Source: JAFMDF01 sp965277445
Lineage (GTDB): Bacteria > Bacteroidota > Bacteroidia > Chitinophagales > Saprospiraceae
Assembly: GCA_965277445.1 (NCBI GenBank)
Contig: CBDICY010000001.1
Coordinates: 496,001-560,000 of the forward strand
Length of the DNA: 64,000 bases
Reading direction: 5' to 3'
Position numbers and translations under genes: made by a program. Each line of letters opens with the position of its first letter. The stretch's first letter is position 1. A model generated the notes under the pieces. That model was not told the DNA's origin. It worked only from the letters and a program-made list of their open reading frames with translations, and searched no databases. Of the stretch, positions 39,901 through 47,312 are shown one piece after another.

Positions 39901-42900
39901 CGTGATGTCTCCCGTATAATCAAGTCCTGGATTATATAATTTAGCTTCATAACAAATTGTTACAGGATCATTGGTGCCACTACAAGTTCTATTTAATTGA
40001 AGATCAACTGTTTCTATTGGTGCTTTTAGTTCGACACTTGCGGCATCATTTACAGAAGTTTGGACAAATACATCGCAAATTCCACCTGTTGAACAAACTT
40101 GGTCTTTTACTAATTCTTTGATTTGTACGCCAATGTCCACCATGCCGCATTCCGCTGTTTTCTGCATTTCTGCTTTAAACTTCAAGGTGAATTGACCGCC
40201 TAATGGTAGATTATTAACCCCAGAAAAACAGATTTGTGTTAAGCCATTTGTTTCCATTTTAGTAACCGTTCCTACAGATTGTCCAGTAGGAATGGCGTAC
40301 CCAATTGAATTATCTTGATAGATTAATTCTTCGGGAAAAGTAAGGCAAATTTGCATTAAATCTCCCGACGATTTTTGAGAAATATTTTGCCCAGTAAGTG
40401 TAAACTCTGTATCGGTGGCACCACAATAGGCAACTGCTGGTTCGGCAATGGTTAAGATTTGAGCAAAGTCTTTTGGATTGGCATTTTCGATAATGGTTTG
40501 ATCGCTATTTAGCGTACCCGTTGATAATAGATTAACGCTACAAGGATCGGCAGCAGTCGCTTTAAAATTTAAACGAGAAGCGGAAACAAAGCTGTCACAA
40601 ACTGTTCGCATTAAAAACTGAATCACCATTTGGTTAGAATCCAGCATAGCATTGATTCCTTTAAACCCGTTACTATGAATATAAGGACTGAATACTTGAT
40701 CTTCGTTATAAATTAGTTGATTTCCGTTTACCTCAGGATCGGCAATATCATAAAATGGTTTGGTGAAATCTCCTCCATTGGGATAAGAGGCTTGAAAACT
40801 TCCTTCCACAATTTTTGCCCCTGTAATAGGCAAATCAAAAACGGCGGTTAAATCTGTTACTGTAACATTTTTTACATTTTTGATTAAAACAGCTACTGGA
40901 ATATCACTACAAAGTGGATATTCCGACCCGCCAGCAGGCTTTAAAAAATCTGCTTGAATAGCAGCAGCCCTAAAAACGTAGGCATAACAAACTTCATTTG
41001 CATTACAGGCTTCCGTATGACCAACTACTGCTGCTTGGACTTCAGGATCCATACAACCAGAGGTGACATTCACACAGATGTTTGGTGGTGGCAAAGGCGC
41101 AAAAGGGCAAAATAATAAAGTCGTACCTAGTTTTATCGTCACACTATCTCCTGGTGCTAAATTGGGTAGCGTTGTTCGATAAGTACTAGTCGTTCCGTCT
41201 GTTGTTACATAAGTAAATGTTCGAACAGTACCATCTTCATCGTAGACGTTTTTTAAGGCAACAGAATTCGCTAATTTTATCGTTGCCATTACTCCTTTGT
41301 GGGTTGGTTTTAATAAATCATTGCCATCTGCACGAATGGTAATGATATTAATTTCTTCGCTACTGCCAGGCACCATACTAGAAAATAAATTCCTATCTAA
41401 GGTTTGCGTTAAGGCAGGGAAACCTAATCTTTGGTCCTCAATAACTTTATCAGAACTGACATTGTCATTTTTGATAGTTAGGGTATCCAACATCCACTCG
41501 TTATAATAATAAAAGCGAGTACCTAAAGCGGCACAGGCATCAATTTCGGCAGTTGTTGGATCATTGGCATTAAAATTACAGCGATAAGAAAAACCATTGG
41601 GTGGATCACTTCTATATTGATAATCATAAACAAATTGATAATCATTTAACCCAGCAATTTCTACTGGACAAACCAAGCATAAATCATAAGTAACCTTAAA
41701 AGAATCTCGGTAGCCTCCTAGACCAACTCCTAAGCCTGGAAAACCATCCGTCTGCGGATTGAAAGTAATCGTACCTTGATTACCAGAAGAAACAGAACAG
41801 TAGGATTGCCCACCAACAACGACACAAGTATGGTTACTGGTATCTTGTAAGGTCAATGGAAATTCATTCCCCCCTTTAGTTATTCCTTTAGCATTGCCAC
41901 AATACATCATAGGTGAAAGGATGGGCAAATCCATATTTTGTAATTGGAAATAAGGACGATATTCGGTGGAATACCAATTGATTGGCGTCGTATTACTTAC
42001 CCCAAAAGTATGGGTAGCCGTACCCCCACAATCATCAATTTTCAAGGTTGTTTTAGCGACTACATCACTTGGACAATAGGTTTGGAAAGGCACATTTTCT
42101 CGACAAATGCTTTGCCCAACCAGACAATTATCATCAAATTCATCCAATTTAGTTACCCATGTATCTTGATAAACTAAAGGCGTACCTGGTGTTTCATTTT
42201 GCTGCTGAGTCAATACTCGGTGTGGATTCTTCGTCATTGGAACGCCCACTTTTAAAAAGAGGGAATCGCCCACCTGAAATTGATATTTAGCATTAAAATC
42301 ATCCCAACAATTGCCATTATCTGACCAACTACTATAATCTACATTACGACATTCTTGTAATTTGGATTGATTTCTAATCTGAATATAGACCCTAGCATTA
42401 TCATAATAATCATAACCGCTATTGGCTGAAAATCTTTGAAACCGACTATAAATAGTTTCCTCCCATGGATTAGCGCCAAAATACATCGTTATCCCATGAA
42501 CAGTAGTACTCGAAATATCATCATCTAAACAAGCTGGAATATCCGAAAAATCAATAGTTACTCTTTCATTTGTTCCTGCTTTTTTGATTTCAAAAGTCCG
42601 TAATTCGGATTTTCCAGCATCCATCATTAATTCCAAATTAGGGGTACTTCTACCACTAATAAAACCTGCATCTAAGAATCGAAATCCCATGCCCCATTCG
42701 TAAATATCCGTAAAGGCATCACTAGTGTTGATTCGATAGCCTGCTTCATAAACCATCGTATCTCCGGGCAAGTAGCGATTTCTATCTTCAACGGGAACGT
42801 CTTCTGGTTGAACCTTGGTGGTCATGGTTGCATCGGTAAATCCCGTACTTTCGCGATACATTTGTACGACTCGACTTCTCATGACACACTCGCAACCTGA

Positions 42901-45129
42901 GGCATTTGGATCACTACGAAATAAAATTTTATCGCAAGCCAATACCGTTCGACATTCGCAACTTCCTGTGTTACATGATTCTATGACCTGATGCGACCCT
43001 TCCATATAAATTGGAGGAGAGCAGAGTGTGGTATCTACCGTTAATTCGTATTCATAAGTGACCAATTCATTCAAGAGGTTTAATCCTGCGTCAATGACTA
43101 GGATTCTGGTATCGTTATCTATATTGCTCCAAGTTGCTTTGGAATCGGGAATTGCTTGTCCATTGACTTTGATAGAATTAGGCTTTAAAACCACATCTTG
43201 CACAATGGCAGGTGTTCCATTATAAACGATCTGTAATTTATTGGAAGCAAATTCATTGCTACAAGGCGTTACATTTTCTCTATTATAAATATAACTAAAT
43301 TCGACTTTTTTAGTCTTTGCTCCTGAGGTGCCTGTTGCCCCAAAATCAATCCCAAACAGTCCATTTGATATTTCTTCCTGATTCGTTCCGACAAAAGTAG
43401 CACCATTGGTAATTTGGAAATCGTTCACCGTTGGATAGTCCGTAAATGCTTGTCCACAATCTCTTTTTGCCTTTACATAAAATGTAGAAAACGAACAATC
43501 CAAGTTGGAACAATTCAAAGAAGTGGCATTGGTTGGCATCGAGCAGGTAAAATCTAATTCGACGGCGATATGCATCATTTGTCCGCCTGGTAAATCATCA
43601 TAAAAACCATCTCCATCCGCATCGGTTATGCCTATTCCATCTCCATCAGGATCACTATCTATACTCGTAAAATCTATTTTTAAGTCGTTACCTTCCCAAG
43701 AAAAGTTTTTAGGCGCAATTTCTGTGGTATTAGGTGCAAGCCCAATAATCACTTTGCTAATATCCAAACTAGGCTTTTCACAAGTCTCGTAACCAATAAT
43801 TAGATCTTGAAAAAGCCCTATAGCGGAATCTTGTTGATTGCTAGTAACCGTTAAATTGATAATGCCTGGATTACCACAAACGCTTGGATTTTGATCTAAG
43901 GAGGAAGTGACAATAGGTATTGGACGGGTAGTGGGCGCAACGCTTAAGGTAGCATTGGCTTGTTCGACTTCGCAAGTATCGCCGTTACAGCCATAACTGG
44001 CTAGATAGGTTAAAAATTGTTTGGAGAAGTCTGGACATTCATCAACTTGGAAACATAATTGAATGGAAATTTGCTCATTCGTATCAAATAAATCATCCGC
44101 AGGAGATGGATTGGAATTATTATTAAAATGCGATCCATTTGGACTTGCTTGTAGTGTTTTGGTAGCGGCATCGTAAGTGAAGGGTAAGTCGGTCGTATTC
44201 GCTTTCAGAGAATTAAGCGCTAAATTGCCAGTTAAGTCTAAATTTGAAATAGCAAAATTAAACTCCTCTAAATTTGCTTTAATGCCGTCTTGGGATAAAT
44301 TTATATTGGTGCAAAATTGAGTGCCTAGTGAAGTGATATTAATATTATTTACCGTTCTGAAATTTAAAACAGGTTGCCTAATTGTTGTATTATAAACACG
44401 GTCGGGTGTGACGACTTGTTTACAACTAGCAAAATTCCCTAAAGTATCTTCGTAAATAAAATTAAATTTTAGGTCTACTGTATAGTCAATCGCATCAATA
44501 TTGGCTTCACAAGTGCTTTCCACTCCAACATAAGCCACATAAACGCCATCGGTAACCCCATCTAAAAGAAAACGAGGTTTTTCTGGTGTAGGATCAACTA
44601 CAGAAATAGCCGTTCCATCATAATGGGTTAATTGGAAACCCGAATATTGCATACCTTGTTTGAAATCTAAGGTCAATTGAGTACCTGAGATATTTCCTGC
44701 TTCTTCGATGAAAATTAAATAGGCTAAAGTGTCTGGTTTTCCGCAGATAACTAGTTGATCTGTTTCGGAAAAATTTGGGACACCCTGTAATTCTTTAACT
44801 CTAATGGTGGGACAGGAAGTAGTGAGGAATGAAGTAGCTGTATTGCTCTGGTCGAATAAGGATTGGGTTTGATTTAAAGCTGTTAATTCAATAGCTTTTT
44901 TTGTGTTGATTATATTTGTTCTAATCTCTTTTGAAAGTTGTTGTAACTTTTGAGATAGGCTAGATTCTTCTTCACAATCAGCTATTTGATAACTGTGATA
45001 AACATGGGCATAAAATTGTTGTGATTTTTCTAAATCTTGTTGAAGATATTCGGTTGATTTAGAAAATGAACTAGTAAAAATAGCAATGAATAGTATGGTG
45101 ATTACACCAACTTTGTTTGAGTACTTCAT
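27997..45129 (-). CDS. Giant T9SS-secreted SdrD-B repeat protein (5710 aa)
   Basis: A secreted protein of the same type as the 3869-residue neighbour. Residues 1-24 are a signal peptide. Residues up to about 2060 are Cys-containing beta-sandwich sequence without clear repeats. Twelve SdrD-B-like domains of about 120 residues (IGNYVWEDLNANG type, each ending SLDSN and GEHNPTYDAG) fill 2065-3520. A DUF11-like domain follows (CFDILVYNQGTANAF), then another SdrD-B domain near 3825-3915 and a CUB-like domain near 4146-4280 (TICPTNQWQTLKITF, LFVYDG, GKYSGTG). Ig/HYR-like modules, a dockerin-like pair near 5355-5426, a cohesin-like domain at about 5480-5610 and a T9SS sorting domain at 5626-5710 (YQNQPNPF, ending KKMLRIE) complete it. 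The open frame of 17 kb without a break argues for active selection. Confidence 0.92.
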   Translation of the reverse strand: MKYSNKVGVITILFIAIFTSSFSKSTEYLQQDLEKSQQFYAHVYHSYQIADCEEESSLSQKLQQLSKEIRTNIINTKKAIELTALNQTQSLFDQSNTATSFLTTSCPTIRVKELQGVPNFSETDQLVICGKPDTLAYLIFIEEAGNISGTQLTLDFKQGMQYSGFQLTHYDGTAISVVDPTPEKPRFLLDGVTDGVYVAYVGVESTCEANIDAIDYTVDLKFNFIYEDTLGNFASCKQVVTPDRVYNTTIRQPVLNFRTVNNINITSLGTQFCTNINLSQDGIKANLEEFNFAISNLDLTGNLALNSLKANTTDLPFTYDAATKTLQASPNGSHFNNNSNPSPADDLFDTNEQISIQLCFQVDECPDFSKQFLTYLASYGCNGDTCEVEQANATLSVAPTTRPIPIVTSSLDQNPSVCGNPGIINLTVTSNQQDSAIGLFQDLIIGYETCEKPSLDISKVIIGLAPNTTEIAPKNFSWEGNDLKIDFTSIDSDPDGDGIGITDADGDGFYDDLPGGQMMHIAVELDFTCSMPTNATSLNCSNLDCSFSTFYVKAKRDCGQAFTDYPTVNDFQITNGATFVGTNQEEISNGLFGIDFGATGTSGAKTKKVEFSYIYNRENVTPCSNEFASNKLQIVYNGTPAIVQDVVLKPNSIKVNGQAIPDSKATWSNIDNDTRILVIDAGLNLLNELVTYEYELTVDTTLCSPPIYMEGSHQVIESCNTGSCECRTVLACDKILFRSDPNASGCECVMRSRVVQMYRESTGFTDATMTTKVQPEDVPVEDRNRYLPGDTMVYEAGYRINTSDAFTDIYEWGMGFRFLDAGFISGRSTPNLELMMDAGKSELRTFEIKKAGTNERVTIDFSDIPACLDDDISSTTVHGITMYFGANPWEETIYSRFQRFSANSGYDYYDNARVYIQIRNQSKLQECRNVDYSSWSDNGNCWDDFNAKYQFQVGDSLFLKVGVPMTKNPHRVLTQQQNETPGTPLVYQDTWVTKLDEFDDNCLVGQSICRENVPFQTYCPSDVVAKTTLKIDDCGGTATHTFGVSNTTPINWYSTEYRPYFQLQNMDLPILSPMMYCGNAKGITKGGNEFPLTLQDTSNHTCVVVGGQSYCSVSSGNQGTITFNPQTDGFPGLGVGLGGYRDSFKVTYDLCLVCPVEIAGLNDYQFVYDYQYRSDPPNGFSYRCNFNANDPTTAEIDACAALGTRFYYYNEWMLDTLTIKNDNVSSDKVIEDQRLGFPALTQTLDRNLFSSMVPGSSEEINIITIRADGNDLLKPTHKGVMATIKLANSVALKNVYDEDGTVRTFTYVTTDGTTSTYRTTLPNLAPGDSVTIKLGTTLLFCPFAPLPPPNICVNVTSGCMDPEVQAAVVGHTEACNANEVCYAYVFRAAAIQADFLKPAGGSEYPLCSDIPVAVLIKNVKNVTVTDLTAVFDLPITGAKIVEGSFQASYPNGGDFTKPFYDIADPEVNGNQLIYNEDQVFSPYIHSNGFKGINAMLDSNQMVIQFLMRTVCDSFVSASRLNFKATAADPCSVNLLSTGTLNSDQTIIENANPKDFAQILTIAEPAVAYCGATDTEFTLTGQNISQKSSGDLMQICLTFPEELIYQDNSIGYAIPTGQSVGTVTKMETNGLTQICFSGVNNLPLGGQFTLKFKAEMQKTAECGMVDIGVQIKELVKDQVCSTGGICDVFVQTSVNDAASVELKAPIETVDLQLNRTCSGTNDPVTICYEAKLYNPGLDYTGDITLDIHDDLLSNKILDDYDPILATQTFDNQFIAAGDTLILSGCFELEELNACPIFANIRYETDCACDFDTKYFDAIAPDFIAELPQTTVLCAGEELGIETCGEYTYTINNPADAYMRTVGDSLYFGLNNPANEVSITVQGNTGECAYQEVLFLKGLVPFTPYLKDTEACVNTPAYLQLVIPAEYEDEVVIRWSPTTNIDDPTILDPIFTAASAGTYTYTVELTFGHGCIISEAVSVNVQATTGLNIVSEVGYCIANPPRKLTTDSGFDRYEWYIIEGGFEIIQAVTTTNFWAGPSKGGNYIVKGYKNGVLCPSVSPTELVPSVKCPSLGNLVWEDTNNDGLFANEKGIPNVEVKLYNLGADRQKGGEDDIVVDTKTTDENGFYLFTNLDTGSYYVVLTDGIPSGMTSSNGTGINGSNSATYEPAADPDNNINNDDNGTQNQQLISSDPITINLEDEPTNDGDNDNSTNLTLDFGLIRTASLGDFVWEDLNGDGIQNDGATGIQNIQVILSGTDGAGQTFKDTTYTDGMGAYNFNHLLPGEYEVTFATKSGFEFTRSNEGTGSQQDSLDSDADENGLTQTVTLAIGEHNPTLDAGFYQPASIGNYVWLDTNADGIQNDGDNQGIENVQVILIGTDSLGNPVADTTLTNKEGFYEFTDLVPGDYAVKFVNPTDFNFSMPNLGTGTSQDSLDSDVNPLTGLTQTVTLVSGENNPTLDAGLFAYASIGDFAWIDINANGSQDTGDTGIAKIKVVLTGKDNLGNEVTKSTTTLADGSYLFNNLVPGQYSLSFDKPNDLNITFANINPNDSLDSDIDTKGMTQVEILVSGEHNPTYDAGYFAYASIGDYVWEDLNANGIQEEEEPAIANVVVVLKGVDAQGKEVELATKTDDDGFYSFGKLVPGEYAVTFETPNNFEITLATQGTNDSLDSNIDLMGVSGKEILISGEHNPTYDAGYYQLASLGDYVWLDTNADGIQNDGEKQGIKGVQVILIGTDGLGNSVADTTFTNEEGFYEFTNLVPGEYTVKFVNPTDFNFSTPNLGTGINQDSLDSDVDPLTGLTQTITLISGENNPTLDAGLFEYAAIGNYVWEDLNVDGIQNEINTGIKDVIVRLTGTTGFGEDITLETQTDENGLYLFDNLIPGSYQVSVIPPTDYFITAVTKGENDSLDSNIDENGMMMVEILTSGEHNLTYDAGLYKLASIGDFAWIDVNGDGMQNEEDTGIQEVKVSLNGTTAFGETINLDTLTDENGQYLFDNLIPGNYKLTFETPELFVVTFQNIGLNDSLDSDINNMGITAVEFLESGEHNPTYDAGYFMGSMLGNYVWEDLNANGIQEENEPNITGVLVTLNGLNDLGHKIELTTETDGDGFYLFPNLIPGKYTVSFTTPDGFIITQSMQGSNDSLDSNIDLLGVSEMETLISGEYNPTYDAGYYQLASIGNYIWEDTNADGIQNEGDTTGLQEVAVYLTGTTATGVDISLNTKTDKNGYYLFDNLIPGTYQVYITPPSNFEISEAYQTTNDSLDSNIDKNGFMQTEILISGEHNPTYDAGIYQLASIGNYVWEDVNGNGIQDEQNTGIHGVMVNLSGINAKGDSVSLSTTTDEDGFYLFDDLIPGAYQVSIISPEEYLITPTQQGTNDSLDSNIDKNGVMMVEILTSGEHNLTYDAGLYKPASIGNYVWVDVNVDGLQNEGDTTQLANVPVFLKGVNGIGDSIKLNTITDENGAYSFDTLAPGSYQLSFEIPTQYKVTLQQIGNDTLIDSNPDTLGISTPEILTSGEHNPSYDLGLIPDFDLALKIQLAEGQDRDVTKKDTVCFDILVYNQGTANAFDIQLKNYIPKGLIFDVNLNQTYHFQGNTWQADSSLTVNQLLVGKSISIPLKLMVDTTLMDSLVINHAEIAFASRVKGDGKYVLDIDSHADSNKDNDIIGGNNLLLNEHEDEDDHDFSYVIFLMEVDPIGYIYCDKTGHILTGGTISVQTPPRGIAYIAQDGINGMYQWWTNGVPGVYTMSYNHPSAFPLSDKCLPQPGVYDPTGRDGAAEDMDGITGNMSISLGTNMVAGKSLADTSCANNPYYLSFHLESGDPIINNNHIPIKCAFISSSVCEDQNNNGQRDAGEVGLPSITVNLYTCTDTINPIATTLTGIDGVYEFDGLPAGDYMVQFVTPQTHRFALDAMPIGILEQRNGFSECTTLTFGDCDTTISMCLVPCPNVAITPGIKTVFFGETVTAKASGGNKYRWTPNIEIDCDTCETVKITPSTSRVYTVEIEDGYGCNNPATLAVDVLYNTARIYGPCECTANNNFNSSVSFSEQIAILSTTPNETWKLVKNNGIMTGNSFAPTGTTLSPSGKENGFYKYILNIIHEDGVGYSGEFSNGTDILSIENICFSDNSCRVIIPPTDSTSTPPPPIPVCTNIINVSNAAAIDTLADCEGCEFRSEGAEDATLYRDTSARNNVHTICPTNQWQTLKITFNQFDLANGDTLFVYDGSDTLSNLIGKYSGTGVSQTGGWLAASCQPSINASGCLTFNFKTNGDNKKGTGWIAETTCLEEATTLTPPNNLGAKLDCEESYKVFEINPATVTTNCTTNQDSQFVRIYNSHGELCRDTLIAFDKNFKDTFTIGQYLVEYKLKTDTIKSIQTTFSIQAPSLVCNDNIRIPLGSACSIQINPDDLLENPCDTITDTLYYHITLKGIDKDGQEVILATGGGKGGHYPILDKTQFNSCGNTIKAVIERRYYENANLTICNNGVKGISCETNLEILDNSVPIFTTTASIDTFVNCAIQLTETGLGVTPPTAIDNCDSVVVTFAGAKFLSPNQICDTTKVQVEWLAIDECGNQATQTQLLVFVRPSLADIIKTTEVTLSCDGNDGQDVVTAIPKIKIGQLKNEVLIPSDTIPLSTQTYICGYILQNEDVFLPSTACGKKVFRYWSILDWCNPDGGPQPIDTTFIHFKDTTPPKFVENAGSTKEITLDHFACSYDIQQINVPMATDNCSEAVVRLNAVNSIQNGQLQLIPANDWAALKGDSFQLEWIATDACQEQMIEDTLYQIILLKDVTKPSVSCIDKINLSIPQTEARLHYRDIDAGSFDACGLQQITISRDEINWDSIVVFTCEDIHQENKVYLRVTDQTGNQNTCWAMVNVEDKITPICGKLPDTTGRCSEVHADELGQSTDTNNNGQMDESEWVDLTKDQITFYNTNYGNPNCSDNVTCGGLVIQQQYQLLEKSCGQIKISRRYRAVDWQEQGNISNWEEQTITIEYQSDWTITLPADWSGDCNDQIPANTLQIENGPCDALAYEITEKTYSPLGAEGEAACSKTIRTFTIINWCVYQAGTPAVTIPRIENEHGMVTAMQTLQAADVLANVGRLEYHQVLKIQDQTAPIITVQPVNDCITSNNCQNEKTFSCSAIDCNEQSTAALTYEWRLYKNKEEVDAGIGNTFTRMVTVNEQFEITWTATDACGNVAEKTQFYYFVDCQKPQPYCLHGLAIDLMDNGQVEVWAKDLDVASQDNCTNEADLVYRIWHPSYEEEAPIHIAFIHALPERILFDCDYLGNQKIRLYLIDKANNWDFCETYINVQDNQQVCESTEITQSDTAFVNGQILSWKGEAVEAVTIKTATTQQITDATGQFEFQLPKQENYQIIPSKDDQPLNGVSTFDLVLISKHILGLSTFNNPHQYIAADANKSGTVTAFDMVQLRRLILAIDQQLPNNTSWRFVAKDYEFPIGNPLQKEFPESMEIMELQANQQIGFTAIKIGDVNGNAATNSLFIAESRTNLPVFEINTADQTVKAGQSYEVTFTSNQMANIEGYQFSLDFGSLTFEKLQPALATIPNFGLQAIKKGWLTTSWNGTAISTEQATTTLFTMHFTAQKDGLLSEQLQLQTSPTVAEAYNLEGALMDIQLKFHVTPDNTFELYQNQPNPFDKRTVIGFYLPAAGPVHLTLLDERGALLKEIKMVKAAGYQSISLEDTDLPKGLIIYQLQTDFGTQTKKMLRIE

Positions 45130-45147
45130 GAGATAGCCCTTACCAAT
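45130..45147 (-). promoter_or_regulatory. Conserved start-codon leader of giant gene 2
   Basis: Minus-strand ATTGGTAAGGGCTATCTC directly precedes ATGAA. It matches the element before giant gene 1 (26028-26043) except for small one-base shifts. Confidence 0.55.
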
Positions 45148-45407
45148 AGAATGTTTAAAGTCGAAATATTCAACTTTAAATCTTCTCTCTTTTATTAAAA
45201 ATTGAGCATTGAAAAATTGTTAGGAGGTATTCCGTTTGTTGGAATTTCCTTTAAATTTTTAAACCCGTATTAAAAATTGGTATGGAAACGATACTTAGGA
45301 GGAGTGCTCGTAAAAAATAGAGCAAAGATGAATAAATGACCTGTTTTTTAGTAGCTTTGCAATTGCGAATTGTAATGCTTCTCTAAGAGTGTTTCAAACC
45401 AACTTAT

Positions 45408-45448
45408 AGCTGAGGTTATTCCACTAACCTTGGCTATTTTTATTTTTG
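45408..45448 (+). terminator. Terminator-like hairpin in the gap upstream of giant gene 2
   Basis: AGCTGAGGTTA (45408-45418) pairs with TAACCTTGGCT (45425-45435), 9 of 11 matched, followed by ATTTTTATTTTTG on the plus strand. No plus-strand gene precedes it. TAGCTTTG at 45352-45359 fits the Bacteroidota -7 element TAnnTTTG, so a short RNA of about 80 bases could be made here. Confidence 0.4.
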
Positions 45449-45991
45449 TATTTGGGGTTTTCTTCTATGCAAGAAGTAGTAATTTGAGTGGGGAATACGT
45501 TTGGGAAGTTGTTGTGTAAATGGGCAAACTACTTTATATAGACCAGAATGGTCAGGTAAGTTATGCCTATTGATTCTCTCTCCTGAAAAATAAAAGTAGT
45601 TGTTAAGGAGAGTTATTCTCTAAAAAATGATATATACTTAAATCGGATTTAGAATCCAAGACAAATATAATTTTAAATAATGGTTATGTAACAGTAAAAA
45701 GACAGTTATTGTGACAGGATAAAAAAAAGAAAGAAGTTGAATAGCACAAAAATGAATACGTGATTTTCCTAGAAATATTCATTTTTAAGCATAAACAAAT
45801 ATAAAAAGTGACATATAAACGTTTAATAATTGTTAATTTTTTTACTTCTTAGGTTGAGGATTGGGGGTAGAGATGGACGACCAAAATGGGAACTAAACTA
45901 GGGAAAAGCTAAATAAATTTGCAATATCACCCAATTTTGAAGGGCGTTAACCTTCTATCCTCCACCAGGCTACCTTTTACCTTATTATATT

Positions 45992-46828
45992 TTAGTTCAA
46001 TAATAATAAATAAGCTGCAGCAAAAGGCAAGAGAAAAATGAAAGCATCAAAACGATCTAAGATGCCTCCGTGACCAGGGAGTATTGTCCCAGAGTCTTTA
46101 ATTTTTAAACTACGCTTCAACATTGATTCCACTAAATCCCCAATTGAGCCAAATAAAGAAACGATGGCTGCTAAAACGAACCAATCCATTAAGCGTAAAT
46201 CAGTAAACAATAAACTCAATAAATAAGCTACTATAAAAGTAACGATCACGCCTCCTGTCGATCCTTCCCAAGTTTTACCAGGCGAGATTCTTGGGAATAA
46301 TTTAGTTTTTCCAATTTGAGAACCTACCAAATAAGCACCTGTATCATTCATCCACGTCATTGCCAATAAACCAAAAACAATATTGGGGGAGAAAGTACCT
46401 TGTAAAAAACCAATTAATAATAACAAGGCAAAAGGAATGCCTATATAAACCATACCTAGTAAAAGAATCCCAATATTGGCAAAGGGTTTTTCGGAAGCGG
46501 TATACATTTCGTAAATAAAAGCAAGGAAAACTAGAGGTAGCATCAAAAAGGTAGCATACCAAATATATTGTCTATCCTGTACAAAGCCCAATTGGTGGAT
46601 GGCGACTAAAATGAAAGGTACCACTCCTAGAATCAGCCCCAAAAATTTTCTATTCACATCTCGACGACCTTTGGTTTCCGCTAATGCTAAATTCAAATAT
46701 TCCCAAATTGCCAGTACGGTAATTAACCCAAATAATCCAACAAAAGTGTAAGGATGCAAATAGACGCCACCGACCATTACAATCACAAAAACTATCGCTG
46801 TTAAAACTCTTCTTACAAAACTTGACAT
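45992..46828 (-). CDS. cdsA: Phosphatidate cytidylyltransferase
   Basis: A 278-residue integral membrane enzyme that converts phosphatidic acid and CTP to CDP-diacylglycerol, the branch point of phospholipid synthesis. About eight hydrophobic segments are visible. The C-terminal signature is present: SMLKRSLKIKDSG, then LPGHGGILDRFD, which carries the metal-binding Asp residues. SPGKTWEG in the middle is also conserved. The length fits (260-290). The ATG at 46828 begins MSSFVRRVLTAIVF. No other lipid gene is adjacent in the window. Confidence 0.96.
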   Translation of the reverse strand: MSSFVRRVLTAIVFVIVMVGGVYLHPYTFVGLFGLITVLAIWEYLNLALAETKGRRDVNRKFLGLILGVVPFILVAIHQLGFVQDRQYIWYATFLMLPLVFLAFIYEMYTASEKPFANIGILLLGMVYIGIPFALLLLIGFLQGTFSPNIVFGLLAMTWMNDTGAYLVGSQIGKTKLFPRISPGKTWEGSTGGVIVTFIVAYLLSLLFTDLRLMDWFVLAAIVSLFGSIGDLVESMLKRSLKIKDSGTILPGHGGILDRFDAFIFLLPFAAAYLLLLN

Positions 46829-46840
46829 AGATCCTTTTGA

Positions 46841-46963
46841 GAAGTCAGAAGTCAGACAATTCCAATTTATTGGAATTGTTAGAAGTCAGATTTGAGAGGT
46901 TGTCTCTAGTTTGTCTGACTTCTGACAGAAAAATTTATTTTTCGATCTGACTTCTGACTTCTG
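46841..46963. repeat. GTCAGAAGTCAGA palindrome cluster, copy 1
   Basis: GTCAGAAGTCAGA (46844-46856) is mirrored by TCTGACTTCTGAC at 46914-46926 and again at 46946-46958. A perfect 10-base stem ACAATTCCAA/TTGGAATTGT with a TTTA loop (46856-46879) lies inside. The same 13-base words occur at 52078-52090 and 52138-52150. Confidence 0.75.
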
Positions 46964-47222
46964 TTTAAGGCGTGAAAATAGGAAAATAATCGGAGGGTAA
47001 AAATCTTTTTTGACAAAATGGCAAAACTACCGTTCAGTTTATCCGTTCAATACCTAGATGAAGGACAGGTTGGCCTAAAGTTTCGTTAAAATAAAGCGAT
47101 TAGCTAACCATTTATACCCTTATTTTGTCTTTCTAATAAGAAAAGAATTGTTTGGTGTGATATTGGCTTTATTTTTTGAAGATTTAACAATAATTTAGCC
47201 GAATTACAGCGTTGAATAAACG

Positions 47223-47293
47223 GTAGCTGAGGCATGTAGCCTGAGCTTTAATAATAATCGAAAAGTATTACTCAGGCTAGAAGCCTAAGCTAC
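47223..47293. repeat. GTAGC-type hairpin
   Basis: The left arm 47223-47245 (GTAGCTGAGGCATG, then TAGCCTGAG) and right arm 47271-47293 match as reverse complements at 20 of 23 positions around a 25-base AT-rich loop. It ends 20 bases before the TPR gene start, so it could affect that gene's mRNA leader. Confidence 0.7.
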
Positions 47294-47312
47294 TGAGAAA
47301 AATAATAATAAT

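Larger units (their letters stand above)
45130..45991. other. Intergenic region upstream of giant gene 2
   Basis: This 862-base region has no ORF. Besides the start-codon leader it has a block at 45296-45356 (GGAGTGCTCG, then CTGTTTTTTAGTAGC) resembling 26143-26192 upstream of giant gene 1. A terminator-like hairpin lies at 45408-45445. The rest is AT-rich without recognised signals. Confidence 0.55.
46829..47312. other. Intergenic region with two palindrome families
   Basis: This 484-base divergent spacer carries the GTCAGAAGTCAGA palindrome cluster (46841-46963) and the GTAGC-type hairpin (47223-47293). A TTTG/TAnnTTTG promoter was not confidently placed. Confidence 0.6.

Noticed and set aside
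14418..45129. Many plus-strand ORFs of 60-150 codons inside the giant genes
   Set aside because: They are antisense shadows of the repeats, recur in the same relative place in each repeat, and have no family features.
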